This document shows positions 12,400-25,000 of a stretch of DNA of 64,000 nucleotides, piece after piece (within the stretch, counting starts at the first letter, position 1; every line of letters begins with the position of its first letter). The notes below the pieces were generated by a model, which was given only the letters and a program-made list of their open reading frames with translations, did no database searches and was not told where the DNA came from. The stretch spans positions 6,837,608 through 6,901,607 of the forward strand of contig NC_064549.1 of NCBI RefSeq assembly GCF_023856365.1. The letters run 5' to 3'. The stretch comes from Brienomyrus brachyistius (lineage: Eukaryota > Chordata > Actinopteri > Osteoglossiformes > Mormyridae). The translations under genes were made by a program, and so were the position numbers.

Positions 12400-13340
12400 T
12401 ATAATATCACTGGAAGACTTGGGTTTCCATCAGTCCACAGCCAGGCAGTTTACAAATGGAAGAAATTCAGCAGCGCTGCTAGAGTGTCCTACAAAGATCA
12501 TTTCAAAAGGCGCACCATAAAATTTTCAAAACCACTGACAAAGAACTACAAGGAGAAAGCAAACACTGGGTAGCCAACTCTTGCACTTCATAACATCCAT
12601 ATTCATGAATCCATGTTCAGAAAAATACTGAGGAAGAGCACTGTTCATGTGGGGGGGGGGCAGCGGAAAAATTGCTCCGCATTTCAAGACCACCTGAATG
12701 ATTCACTGCACTTCTGGAGCAATGTTCAGTGGAAAGACGATACACAAAAAAACCTTCTGGTTAATGTACACAATATTCTATTTGGAGAAAAAAAAAATGT
12801 AGAGCTCCAAGTCTTATTCCAACTGCGAAGTTTGGTGGAAGGAGTGTAATGGCGTGGGCCTGCTCTGTGCCTCAGGGTTTGGATGGCTTACAATCATTGT
12901 GAGACCAGTGATTTGCAAGTTGAAACTGGAAATTCTACACAAGTATGTCAGGGTGCCTGCCTGTGATCTAAAACTCAAGAGAGGCTGGGTCACGAAATGT
13001 GACAAAGATCCAAAAATACAGGAGTAAAGAAAGCACAGCGGCTCAAATAGAAAAAAAAAAACATTTTTTTTCAATGGTCAATTCAAATTCTATGACCTCA
13101 ATCCCACAGAAATGTGACAGCATGATATCGCAAATCTGTACATGAACTGAAACAATTTTGTATAGAGTAATGGCCCAAAGTACCCCCTCACCACTGCACT
13201 GGCCACAGAAACCATTTGGTTAAGGTTATTACCAATAAAAAGGTTCCACTAGTTACCAATTCTAAGGATTCATTTAGTTTTTACAAAAATTACCTTATTT
13301 ACCGAATTTGTTAAAAAATATGTGCAATGTATAATGTTTC
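12400..13340 (+). mobile_element. Decayed Tc1-like transposon (transposase pseudogene)
   Basis: Pieced across frames, the plus strand keeps the order of a Tc1 transposase. HFWSNVQWKDDT (12705-12745) corresponds to the FW..V.W.DET block. A FGG.SVMAW-like block follows at 12830-12860, then DKDPKIQ (13003-13024) at the QDNDPKHT position. PQSHRNV near 13100 stands where SPDLNPIE normally lies, and EWPKVPPHHC (13165-13200) near the C-terminus. Acidic catalytic positions are partly lost and stops are frequent, so it is dead. Confidence 0.75.
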
Positions 13341-13555
13341 ACATGCTTGTTAAATAATAATTTGAATAAATATACTGAGATCGTAACATAAAAGATCAAA
13401 GAGCAAAACATTCACAAATCCAGATAATGCTTCATAACTTCACAAAGTTTTCTTCAACTGCTTTTAATAATGAGTCCCATGGAAGGCAGACAAATTATAA
13501 TGTTGGACGAACTGAAATGGTCGTAAATGTACGGTTAAGGCTTTACTTTAAAAAA

Positions 13556-13558
<3 letters not shown>

Positions 13559-13642
<84 letters not shown>
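13559..13642. repeat. (AC)n microsatellite, about 42 units
   Basis: An uninterrupted AC run follows an A-rich stretch. It gives rise to a spurious Thr-His open frame through the region. Confidence 0.97.
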
Positions 13643-13646
<4 letters not shown>

Positions 13647-14667
13647 GTGTTTCACAGTCCGGCTCAAATTTTGTCATGCGTATGTTTCGTTATCACTCAA
13701 AAGATTTGACAGCACTGTTCAGTTTTTTTAAGTTGCATTACAAGCTGTCATCTATGTTCATAAATTGTACAGAAGATTGCCTTTCCCAAAAAGTGCATGA
13801 TGCAGGATACTGCCAAATGGTAAAGTAACGCCGATAATGTTCACACAGTGATGCGCGATGTAAATTTTAGAACATTTCAGACAGACAATGACTCAGATCC
13901 TATTTATACGTACGGCAACAACAATCCAGGTATAAAAATACTTGACGACCCATCATTTTTTCGACTATGCACGACAACGGATTGCATATAAAGGCGTTTT
14001 CCCCATGCAAGCGCTTTACATGTTACTGGCTAACTAGCTGCCTAGCTAACGCTCTGCGTTTAACAACGTGGGTAGCCCAGCCAGCTAGATAGCTTGCTAA
14101 AGAAACATCGCACAGCATTTTAAGCAAAGCTTAGACACAAAACCGGGTGGGAAAAAACGTTTTGGCTTTTCCATTCATCTGCTTTAAGTTATCTGCATGT
14201 CTTTTCAACTTTTTTTTCCCCTCACAGCCGACCAAGTAGTTCACAATGTACTGCACATCATAAGCAAATTTACCAAACCTGATTAGCAACCTGGCCTGCT
14301 ACATAAAGATGGTCCTCTACAGTTACGTGGGCATCTATTAAATTAGGCTCTTAACAAATGCTGCTTGTTTAAACGGCATCATTTCTAATACACAAATATA
14401 AGCGAGTAAATCTTATCCAGATATAACTGCTACCAAGGTAACTGGCCTGCAACTGCAGCACACACAGTTAGCTAGCCAGCTACTTAGCTATCCTTCAACC
14501 ACCTGATTGTAAAACAACTAGTCATTTAAAAACAATGCATATCTCTCACATTCACGGCATACGTGTCAGGATATTTACCGAAAAACCCTTTAACTCAGTT
14601 TATGTGTTTAACTTCGGCAGTTAATAACAAGTAATGGCTAATTCTAATCAATAAATAGCGCACAAAC

Positions 14668-14900
14668 CTGGTGTGGCGTCGAGGCTCTCAAAACCCAGAC
14701 AGCGGCAAAACCTGCTGGAACAGGGGTCTCACTGGAATATCTAGGCCTTTAGTGGTTCTCTTTGCTTTCCCAGTAAATGAAAGGGATTCAGTGAGGTTCT
14801 CTGACTTTTTTGCTATATAGAAAAACTATTGCTGGAGGATTATGGTCTTCTTCCAGCTGCAGTGTAGTGTTGTTTTCACGATCCCCAAAGTTCCTCCGTC
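14668..14900 (-). promoter_or_regulatory. samd4b: Candidate samd4b 5' non-coding exon and promoter-proximal region
   Basis: On the minus strand the segment ends in CACCAG followed by GTTTGTG, a usable splice donor at 14668/14667. It lies about 13 kb upstream of the leader-exon acceptor. The local sequence has scattered CpGs and no long reading frame, fitting a non-coding first exon. The upstream limit is arbitrary. Transcript data are needed to confirm it. Confidence 0.4.
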
Positions 14901-15129
14901 ATTTTTCACTAGTCTGCCTGCTTGCCGTTTCCCCTAGTTGATTTGTTTATACAGAAGAGTAATTTATAGCCAGATAGCTATCGCTTCCTTAAGAACGTTT
15001 TAGACAGTGGCCAACATGGCCTACATTTATTTAATGATTATAATTCTAATGATCCGTCATTCCATGCATACAATTAAAACGCATCAACATTTATAAAAAA
15101 TAAAATAAAACAAACACGGAGAAAGCTTA

Positions 15130-15310
15130 AAAAAATCGAATCCAATTGAGACCTGACGCATAGGACGCAAACGGAGACAATACGTAGCAGCGTATGGGCA
15201 GCGTTCCGAAGTTTGGGGCGGTGCCACTAGGATTCAGAGCTTCTGATTGGCTGGTGTCAAATATATTGACGCGCCCTGAAAAAATGTCGACCGAAGAGCT
15301 TATAAACGTT
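15130..15310 (-). promoter_or_regulatory. CpG-enriched segment with CCAAT and GC boxes
   Basis: CpG dinucleotides are locally dense in an otherwise CpG-poor window. The segment holds GGGGCGGTGCC (a GC-box-like site near 15216) and TGATTGGCTGG near 15244, an inverted CCAAT box. This is the best sequence candidate for the samd4b promoter, about 500 bp upstream of the putative first exon. It might also serve the divergent side. Confidence 0.4.
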
Positions 15311-16329
15311 AGCAAAAATTCGTTTGAGTAATGGAAGTTGGATGAGTGAGTAAGTCTGTTGCACAAGCAGATCATCATTTGGCTTCTCATCGATGGATTT
15401 ACAGGAGATCGGGAAACTTAGTACGTGTCTTTCATAAGGGACACGTTTTGAACGAATAAGTAATTCGTGATTATGTAATGTTAGAAGTATGAAAGCCAGA
15501 CCGTTGCAGATTTTTTTGCAAACTTTTAGCCTCTCCCAAGCTAATAATTCAATAGATCGCACAAAACAAATCGTGCCGTGCTTGGCCTATTTTATCAAGC
15601 AATTTAAATTACACTGTTCACGTATTTACTGCATATTACAGTGGGTACAACCGACTCCCAGACTAACTAATATTATAATAAATCAACTTTCCATTTCCAT
15701 TCATTCGCAAGACTGGAAGTCAAGTATTTTACCAAATTACATGGCCTGTCATCTTTGTATTGTGATAGTATTTTTTACAGTACTGGGACTAGGTATTGGT
15801 GAGATATGAAGGACAAATAGTATTCTGTGTAAACATTGGTGAACCATATTAAATCAGGGGCATAAAACTACACATGCTGGTTTTCATTCTCACCGAATCA
15901 TTGCCTTAATATATCGCATTATATAAATAAAACGTCACGATTCATCGTTGTGACTCAAAAAAGATGTGGGTTTACTGCGAAATGCGCAAACATCTTGATT
16001 TGCTCATAACATCCAATTTGTTGCCTTGGTGAACAAAGAGCCCAGACCTCAATCTGATTATAGGGTACTGGGCAGAATGTGAAAGAAGCAGCAGTATTGT
16101 AAAGTAGCCAGAATATGGGCACAATTTGTATTCTTCACAACTACACATTTGCCAAAAGCTTTGAATAGTACATAACGTAGGAATGTTGTATAAATCATTG
16201 CATCATGTGCAGGCTCCCAGAACCAAGTATGCTAAATATCAAAATACCAGTTATGGTATTTTTTAATTATTATTTATATTTTTGAACACTCAACAGCAGG
16301 CTGGATTTGAACTAAAAATCGGCCCTCGA

Positions 16330-17080
16330 CTTTGGAGAAAATTTCAGCGGGGTGGGGGAATGATAACTATTGCCGAGTGATACGTTTTGTCGCCGGCTCA
16401 AATACCCATCCGCCCACTGGGTAAGAAATGTTCAGTGTGCCATATGGCCAACCCAGCCCTGCTCACCAGTAGAACATCCTAAATTCTTTGCAGCAAGAAG
16501 ATGCTTAAAACATTTCTTAGAGATTTTGGTCGATGCATACATGATTGTATCACATAGTCGTACATTGATGCTGCGAATCTCCCACTCCTCCACATCCTAA
16601 TGGTGCTCGATTGGATTTAGATCCAATGACTGATTAAGCCACTGAAGGATATTGAACTCATCATGTTCATAAACCAGTTTGAGATGACCATGCTAGAAGT
16701 AGGCATTAGAAGATGTGTAAATTGTGGCCATAATGAAATGTACATAAATAGTAACTATACTCATTTATGTTGTGGTATGTAGGTGACACTTGGTATTACT
16801 GGACCCAGTGTGTGCCAAGAAAACATTTCCCACACCATTATACCACCACCAGTGACCGGAACTACTGACATAAGGCACGTGGGCCCATGGATTCATGCGA
16901 AAAATCAGACCTCACCATCTGCATGTTGCAGCAGAAATCGAGATTCTTCAGATCAAGGTGACATTTTTCCGATCTTCATCTGTCTAGTTTCAGTAAGCGT
17001 GTGTCCACTGTAGTCTCAGTTACTGTTCTTTGCTGAAAGGACTGGAACCCATTGTAATCTTCTACAGCCCATCCATATCA
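16330..17080 (-). mobile_element. Decayed Tc1-like transposon, minus strand
   Basis: The minus strand preserves a Tc1-type transposase in order. An ESRFLLQHADGEV block (about 16913-16951) corresponds to DESRFxLxxxDGRxxVWR. GGGIMVW is followed by FSWHTLGP (about 16792-16860). A W-NQSLDLNPIEH block (about 16602-16650) matches the WPxxSPDLNPIEHLWD motif. Stops and deletions between the blocks show it is inactive. Confidence 0.75.
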
Positions 17081-17081
17081 A

Positions 17082-17345
17082 ACATTCAATCTATATATTA
17101 ATTCATACAGTTTTCAGACAATTTTATCCAATGCAACACCGAACTGTGGCAAGGTCAGACAGTCTTTGGAGCTCAGGGGCCCAATGGTGGAAGCACTTAG
17201 CAGGTGAGGTGGCTTAATTTACATTCAATCTATATATTAATTCATACAGTTTTCAGACAGTTTTATCCAATGCAACACCAAACTGTGGCGAGGTCAGACC
17301 GTCTTTGGAGCTCAGGGGCCCGATGGTGAAATCACTTAGTCAACC
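17082..17345. repeat. 139-bp direct tandem duplication of a SINE-like segment
   Basis: The sequence starting ACATTCAATCTATATATTAA at 17082 starts again at 17221. The two copies align with only a handful of substitutions (for example ACAATTTT/ACAGTTTT and GGCAAGG/GGCGAGG). The second copy diverges after about 120 bp. The unit includes a SINE/L2-like motif (GGAGCTCAGGGGCCC) and is followed by TTTTAACCAGCAACCTTTCG. Confidence 0.88.
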
Positions 17346-18667
17346 CTGGGATTTTAACCAGCAACCTTTCGATCACCAGCATAGCATCCCAACCCACACA
17401 CACCACCTCCATATATAAATTATATTTATAGTGCTTTAAACCAGGAGTGTTGTTGCAAAGCACTTTATAGACGTCAGGGTCCAAGGTCCTCCGAGAGTAA
17501 GACTGAGACAAGGGAGGCAAGGAAAAAGTCCCTCAGAGAGAAGAAGGAGCATTTGGATGAACTAGAGTGAAAGGGAAGGCCATCCTTCTCTGTGTGGAAA
17601 TGGGCAACAAAAGATCACATAATTTACTCCAAGGTAAATTCAGGCAGATGTCGGGACAGCACAGGTAAGCACGTGCTCTGGTGAGTCTACCTCGCATGGC
17701 GCCCTTTCAGGACTAACCGTCATTTCCATTCAGAACGATACAAATAAATAATGATACATTTACATGATTTTACTAATTGCATTAATACTGTACAAAGTTA
17801 GAGGTGCTGTAGATTCCCCCGCGTCCCCCCTACCTTGAGCTTTCGGTGGGGTGGCACCGACATATATAAAGAAATGAGATAACGTTCCTCCAGGACCATG
17901 GTGCAACACAGAGCAGGACAAAACAGAGCGACATCATAAATGCAGACAGGACACAAGCATAACAGTACAAATTGACAAGACAAGACAACATACAGTGCAA
18001 ATTAAGGGTGGTAACAGTCTGGATACAGTATTTAAGTTACTGTATGGTAGCAGCGAAGGTTATTTGTGCAAAAATGCCGTGGTATGGAAGAGTAAGGAGT
18101 TGAGAGAGGCAATAAATAACAAATATTATTTAAGTTAATTATTAAATAATTATTATTAATAATTATTTAATATTATAAGTCCTGGGGGAGTGAATACTTT
18201 GTGAAGGCACTGTACAATAAGTTTTAATATGTATTTGGTGAATATTTTAAAGTTCTGTCTGATTTACTCGGATGCTCTTTCTTCTGCATCACAGCGATGG
18301 CCAAAAGGTAACTATTCATAAAAGGCCTTTCTTTCTTAGAAAGTGCCTTGATCTAATTCCCGGTTTTAATTCTAAAGTTATGCATTAGTACATTTAGATT
18401 ACTGGAAAATTTACATAAAATCCTTTGTTAAAATACCTTTCTCAATCTGTGCGATTCTGATAGACCACATATGCCTTTTAATGCATTCTGTTTAATGTTC
18501 CACACTTAGTCAATTTAACATCTTTATTCAAATTTAAATAGCAAATGCATCCATCTCCGTACAGATTTTAATCAAAGCACATAATAGCAACAAATAAAGT
18601 ACAGACTCTCAGGCAGACCTGGATGATAGTTTTATATGATTAGATTATGAATTTGAACATTTCGTAA

Positions 18668-18802
18668 TTCATAAGCAGCATGTAAGTTTACCTTTACATC
18701 CTGACAGCTGTACTATACATAAATAACAGACATTACAATCATATAATGTTTGTTATTAATTAATGTTGCAATGTTAAGGTATACTTACATGCTGCTTATG
18801 AA
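18668..18802. repeat. Inverted repeat upstream of gmfg (MITE-like)
   Basis: TTCATAAGCAGCATGTAAGT at 18668-18687 is matched by its exact reverse complement at 18783-18802. The loop is about 95 bp and is itself weakly self-complementary next to the arms. It ends about 270 bp before the gmfg start codon. Confidence 0.85.
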
Positions 18803-18940
18803 TGTTCTATGAATGCATTACGATTGTATTATAAAGCTGCAGTTAATGTAAAGTCCAACTGAATGTTTTGCTGTTACGGAGCATCACATTGATATTTCCT
18901 GTCAGAAAGTGCTTACCCTCCCCCTTCAACAAATTTTGTA

Positions 18941-18977
18941 ATAGAAGAGGAAGTGTAACCAGTTTGTTAGCTTCCTG
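18941..18977 (+). promoter_or_regulatory. Paired ETS/PU.1-like sites upstream of gmfg
   Basis: AGAAGAGGAAGTG at 18943-18955 matches the PU.1-type ETS consensus. A second core on the other strand, GCTTCCTG (CAGGAAGC), lies at 18970-18977. They are 95-130 bp before the ATG. GMFG is known to be enriched in blood cells, so PU.1 control is plausible but unproven here. Confidence 0.4.
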
Positions 18978-19071
18978 TCACTTGTACTCTGTGAAAAGGT
19001 GAACTGCTGCAACAACAATTTAATATTCACAACAGGACGGAGGGAAAACACGCAAATATATTTCATACAAA

Positions 19072-22000
19072 ATGGTAAGGATGTTAATTCACTAGTTTGT
19101 AGTCATTCTAATTAACTGTTCTGATCTGGTCTTATTAATCATAGCCTTGCTGAAGCTGTAACTTTACTCAGCACGTCTCGTTTTCTTTTAGATTTGCAGC
19201 ATACCATGATCTGGGTTCTTATGTAAAAATATCCTCACTAGTCCCATATGAAGTTTGAAGTGCAATACCGCAAAGCTGTCGGTGCAGGATGTATAAAAGC
19301 ATGATGACGTGTACAACTACTTCTCTTTCTGCGTTTATACATTTTATACATTTTGCTATTGGTCGAATATTTAAAGTTGCCTTATTCCTGTATTTCTGTA
19401 GAAATAGGTTTGCGCTGAAATGTCCGTTTCGATTGAGAATCACAGATATGTAGTGTTTTTTTAAGCATAATATGAATGATTTCCAATTTACACATGCATG
19501 CTAGATTTGAAATGTTTGTTTTTGACTGATCCATTCATGATAATATTTTTTAAATTGTAAATTAGAATTTTTACCTATATCGGCATATAAAAATCCATTA
19601 ACTTCCTTATGACCCATGTGCCTAATACAAGATTTATTAAGGTGAAAGTGGAAATTACACAAACAGGTCAGCTGGGAGGAAATGTTTTCTTCAGGGCAGT
19701 CATCCTCCAATAGTCTCATGGGCAGAGAGTGCGTGCACCACTGCTGTGCCCTTTCTTTCATTCTTGACCTTCTTCAGCTTTGAGTTGCACTGGCGAAGAG
19801 AGGCCATGCCCCCCCATCCAGTTTGGGGCAATTAACAGTCACCAGCCAATGCACTCAACCATGACGAAACCACTGTTTCCATAGGCCGGTGTGGTGCTGA
19901 TTGCCCCCTGCTGGTGCATAGCAGCTTCCACATGGAGCACTGCCACACTATGCAGTCTTTGTGTGTACATGCATGTTGTGATAATGATCGTGCCGCTTTC
20001 CAAAGACACTTAAAACCACAATGGTGCAAGTGGTAGAGACCACATGTAAGATGTGAGTAGGTGAAACTTGTGGATGCAAATCAAATCAAAAAATAGAGTT
20101 GGCTGTAGAGGAAATGGCAAACAGGAAGAATAGATTAACACCACAATGAACCACTGTCAGAGTAACAACTGAGCAAGCGAGGGATTGTCTCTATCAAAGG
20201 ATTCTGGAAGGTTCTAGGTCACACACAAAAGCAATGTCACTGCAGATCCAGCCAGTGGTGGGTGTGTTTGAAAGACAATCATTTTTAAAATCCAGTTTTG
20301 AAAACACAGCAGTGGAAACCATTTTGCTGAAAAGTTAAATATCCATACATCCATCTTCCAAACTACTTATCCTACTGGGTCACGGGGGGTCCGGAGCCTA
20401 TCCTGGAAGCAATGGGCACGAGGCAGGGAACAACCCAGGATGGGGGGCCAGCCCATCGCAGGGCACATTCACACACCATTCACTCACACATGCACACCTA
20501 CGGGCAATTTAGCAACTCCAATCAGCCTCAGCACGTTTTTGGACTGTGGGGGTTAGCCGGAGTACCCGGAGGAAACCCCATGACGACATGGGGAGAACAT
20601 GCAAACTCCACACACATGTAACCCAGGCGGAGACTCGAACCCGGGTCCCAGTGGTGTGGGGCAACAGTGCTAACCACTGCACCACCATGCTGCCCCCAAA
20701 AGTTAAATATGATATATGAAAAGCTGAATATTCTATAGTATTACTGTGAACCTTAGATGACTGCAAAACAAGCAGATATCCACAAATACTAGGACTACTC
20801 ACAACAATAATTAAATGACTTATAGTAGAAAGATTAACTATATATTTGAGAAAAGCATTGGGTTGCAAAAATATGCCGCTCACCCCTGGGTTGGAGTTTG
20901 GATAGCTCAGTACGATCAAGCGTAATTTTCTTATCTTCTTTAAAGCATCCCTCTTTCTGTCACTTCTCAAAATGATCTTATATGTTCTCTGAAGGCTTTG
21001 GAATAAGCCTCCAGATTCGCTGCCACCTTGGACTTCATAAGCAGCTCTGGAATAGTCATTTGCTGCTTTTTTAGAAAGGCAGAAGCCACCCCCCCCCCCC
21101 CCCAAAAAAAAAAAAAAAGAAAATGCAAGGTAAGTGAGAGTCATTAGTGGCTCCCATCAGTACCTGCACTGTGCACACACACACACACACACAGTAATAG
21201 ATCTGAACGAAAGGGAAGGTGATGTAGAAAGTGGTGAATATGGCAAATATTTTTATATCATATAGAGATTGATGCATTATAAGGCCAAAAGTATGTGGAC
21301 ACAAGCTTGACCAACTCATTTCAAAACCAACAGTATTAATATGAAGTTGATCCACTCCTTCTCGCCATAATAGCCTCTGCTCTTCTGGGAAGGCTTTGCA
21401 TTAGACGTTGGAACATTGCTGGTGGGATTTGCTGCCATTCAGGCGTTGGGTTATCAGGTCTCTTTTTGTGAGCTTGTTTATCCTACCACTTAAAAACTGA
21501 ACTTCCAGAAGTTTTGACCTACATAATCATTTCTCTTGCAGTTGACAGATCCAGCAGGGCAGAAATGGGGCAAATCGATTCGTTGGAAGGATGGCGTACT
21601 ATGGTGATTCTAAGTGGGAATTCACTAACATTTTATGGAAAACCACCCATTCTGCTACTGTTTGTTGCAGCAGATTGTGTGCTAAATTATACATGTTAAT
21701 CAGCAACTCGTGTGGTTTAATTAGGCAATTCCTCTAATTAATAGGGTTGTCCACATAGTTTTTGTCATATGTATTAGAACATTATTTTCCTGCTATCCCT
21801 GCCCCACACACAAGTCCCAGCTGTCTTTCAGCTTCTGATTGACTGAACACACTTGATCCAGGTAATCAGCAGTGTGTGCGGCAGGGATAGCTGGAAAACA
21901 AGCAGGGCAGTGGGGCCTGAGGACCGAATTTGAGAACCACTGCATTAGAGACATGCTCAGGATTGTTAGGAAACAAGACCGACCGACAGACAGACAGGCT

Positions 22001-25000
22001 GGCAGACAGACAGAATATTGTGAAGAACCAATATGCGCTAATAAGGTATTAAAAAAGTCGACTTGACCCTGACAATTATCTATAACTGCCTAAACATTAT
22101 CATCATACCAACTGCAAGTAATAGTTTTAAAGCTGTCCTTTGCAACTGCGTTACAGTACACATAAACCTCTGTTCAAATGCTCCATTGTTATAACAGGCT
22201 TTTATCTTTTTAGAAGCACATTAAAATGTTACTTGGTTAACAACTTGTGTAGTAGCTGAAAGAGGGATCTGATACAGGGTGACATCTAAGGAATGTCCTT
22301 GCTACAGGGTGGAAGCTGAGATACGATCAGCTGCTCCTCCGCTGTTGGGGAATCCATGCTGACCATTGTAGGAGATGACTGGGTTTTTTTTTTCCGCAGG
22401 CTTTAAATACTCCTCCAAATGGCTTTGAGAACTTGATTTCATTTTTGATTTCACAATGTCCATATTGAAGGCCTTTTGTACCGTAAGCCAGTGTTCCTCA
22501 AACCAGTCCTTGGGGACCCCAGACAGTCCATGTTTTGCTCCCTGGCAGCTCCTGGCAAAAATGTGGACCATCTGTGGGTCCCCAAGCACCGGGTTGAGAA
22601 GCACTGCCTAAAGCAACAAAGCAACTCCACGGCATTACTAAATGTTCTCCATATTTACTGTAGAGATGGTGCTTTTTGAAGTCTCTTTGCAAAAGATTTG
22701 AAGTTCAATTTACATTCCAAGCACTAATTTCTGATCCGAACTGCAAAAACTATACAGACGCTCCTCTACTTACGAATGAGAAACGTTCCCAATGGCCGTT
22801 CGTAGCAGCCAGAAGTCGTAGTGGGCAGAATTGGCCCGCAGAAAAAAAAACTGATGTTGCGGACAGGAAACCCCAATGAACCCCAGGAAAGCCCAATGAA
22901 CACAATTTGGACGTACAGTCCTCTTCGTTCGTATTTCTGAAAGTTCATAAGTTGAAAGTTCGTAAGTAGAGGAGCATCTGCAGGCTATTTTGCCAAATTC
23001 GAAATGAAAAATATGCTGGCGAGCTTTTGCAGTTATAAAATTCAACAATGTATTAATGGAAAGATAAAAGGTTTCCAACGGGCAATTTCCTGAGACGAAG
23101 CATATCCCAAAAGGAACGCTATTCCACTGCGGAGCAGTCTGGTACAGTACCATGCGTACGAGTAGGAAGCATTTAAATTTGTACTCTTCTGTCATGGAAT
23201 GAAGTTTGGCCCCCATAACTTCACTTGTTGTGTAATACCAATTCTGTAGCAGACATTATGTTTATCCCCATGAGTGTCAACGATTGTAACAATACGTGTT
23301 ACACGGTACCTTTCTCTCTTATGCTCTCCTTTACTGTATGTGTTGTTGGCCAGGCTGATTCCCTGGTTGTGTGTGAGGTGGAGGACAGTCTTCTGGAAAA
23401 GCTGAAACGGTTCAGATTCCGTAAAGAGACCAGCAACGCTGCCATCCTGAGTAAGTGTCATCCACGTGGATTTGATATCAATAATGCATGCGTTTGGTCA
23501 TTAATTAACACAGTTATGTAGGAACAGGGGAATGAAGTCTGTCACGGTTTTTTTTTTGCCCTGTAGAGAATACTGCGTGGGTTGTATACTCCATAACATT
23601 GCATGTCAATATTTATAATGCTGCAAATTAAAGGCTGTTTATGTATGGATAAACAAAACAGATTCCTCATTAAACTTTTAAAAGTTTAACTAATGAAATT
23701 TAGAAACAATCTGTTGTTTGAAATCTAGAATAAATTATGTATGCTTTATCCTTTTAGTGAAAATTGATAAAGAGAAGCAGTTAGTGATCCTAGAGGAAGA
23801 GTATGAAGTAAGTATTTTGATCCAGTTATTATTTTTCAGAAAATTGAAATTAGTATTAATCGGGCTAATTATCTATGGAATGTTCCTGAACTCAATTCTA
23901 TATCAGTATCATAACACATTTTTAACCGAAGCACATTGCACAACACTAAAATGACGCAACAGCATACACTGGAAACTGGAAAAAAAAAAAGATGAAATAT
24001 TTTTACTGCAACATTTCTAAATAGATTCTGGGACCAAAGTCATATGAAGGGGCAACTAACGCTTTACCTTTCAGGATATCTCTCTGGATGATCTGAAGAA
24101 CGAACTTCCGGAGAGACAACCAAGATATCCTTCACCATAAAGAATAGGAGTGTATTCGGGATAAGGAATAAATTCAAACAAAATCCTAATCTTGGATAAC
24201 CATATATCAAGACATGGGCAGTGAACGAAAATTAATATGTATTGTTCTGGTTTAGCAACTAATTAATGGACTGGTTTCTGATGCAAATCCAGTTTTCTTC
24301 CCTTCCCCTTTAAAAATACTACTAAGCTCCATTACAGAAAAGGATTATGTTAATATCACCCAGCTCCCGAGCTCCACTTTACCCCAGAGATGTCAAATTA
24401 GGTTGTGCTGGACAATGTTATTTTTTTGCCTCAAACAGATGTCACCAAATTAAGAGGGTCGGAATAGCTGTATTCACAGTTTACAAATTAAAAAACAAAA
24501 GTTATTTATTGCAAAATGCAGTGTTAAGCAAATTATCCTCTGCATAACTAAATATCAGATTCGATTTCAAAGACTGGCTTGTTTGGATGACTGTAAAGTC
24601 CTTTTATATCTTTGGATGTGTCCCTGCGTGCCACATTCTTGGTATTCCATTCAGCATTCTAATAACGATCTCCATGTGGTTTGACTCCAGAATAGCCTCC
24701 TGTCCATTTAAGCAATAGGATGACATTTTCCATGTGCCCTCTACATCAGTGACTGGTTTTACTTGCAGGGTGAAAAGCTCTTCAATCTTGTGCTCGTCAA
24801 ATAGCCTTCAAAAGAAACCAGTTGTATTTATGTCTGCAATATTAAAAAACAAACCATGGCATCCGTTTTGTTAGTGCTTACATGTCAAATAGACGACTCA
24901 CAAAGTCCCCTAGATTTTAGATAGATAGATTTAGATCCTATGACAGGGTGATATGCGGCACGGTAGGCAGTCCTGGCACCTCACACTACCAGATCCAGGG

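Larger units (their letters stand above)
1649..14667 (-). other. samd4b: samd4b first intron (13 kb), repeat-rich
   Basis: No exon-like segment is recognisable between the samd4b leader exon and the candidate upstream exon at 14.67 kb. The interval is filled with repeats: a Rex/CR1-type LINE, a Rex3-type 3' end, Tc1 and hAT remnants, a pogo-type MITE and several microsatellites, each listed separately. Short hAT-like scraps also occur near 3760-3870 (ending in TTACACCCCTA-type sequence), 8520-8610 and 10860-10940 (TATCGGCC motifs). A LINE-tail-like piece (GGTTTATTGTCAATACA) is near 2035-2110. Confidence 0.6.
14901..19071. other. Divergent samd4b-gmfg interval
   Basis: Apart from the promoter candidates, this interval holds a Tc1-like relic, a 139-bp tandem duplication and an inverted repeat, each listed separately. 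Between 17340 and 17720, and between 17800 and 18070, are stretches resembling fish interspersed repeats (for example CAAAGCACTTTATAGA and GCAAGGAAAAAGTCCCTCAG). No coding exon is recognisable. Confidence 0.55.
19075..23353 (+). other. gmfg: gmfg intron 1 (4.3 kb)
   Basis: The intron begins GTAAGG directly after the start codon and ends TTGGCCAG. It contains a full SINE, a fish interspersed repeat, two hAT-type MITEs and a Tigger-type MITE, listed separately. A (CA)n tract is at 21174-21193 and a C-run/A-run at 21090-21118. No other exon is visible. Confidence 0.8.

Noticed and set aside
13427..13828. 133-codon frame with a Thr-His run
   Set aside because: It is created by the (AC)n microsatellite, with no recognisable protein on either side.
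16000..16250. Possible additional Tc1 transposase C-terminus
   Set aside because: Only a faint resemblance (PQSDYRVLGRM against the PDLNPIE motif); not enough to call.
20509..21144. 211-codon minus-strand frame
   Set aside because: Its C-terminal part is the translated SINE body and its N-terminal part a poly-C/poly-A tract.
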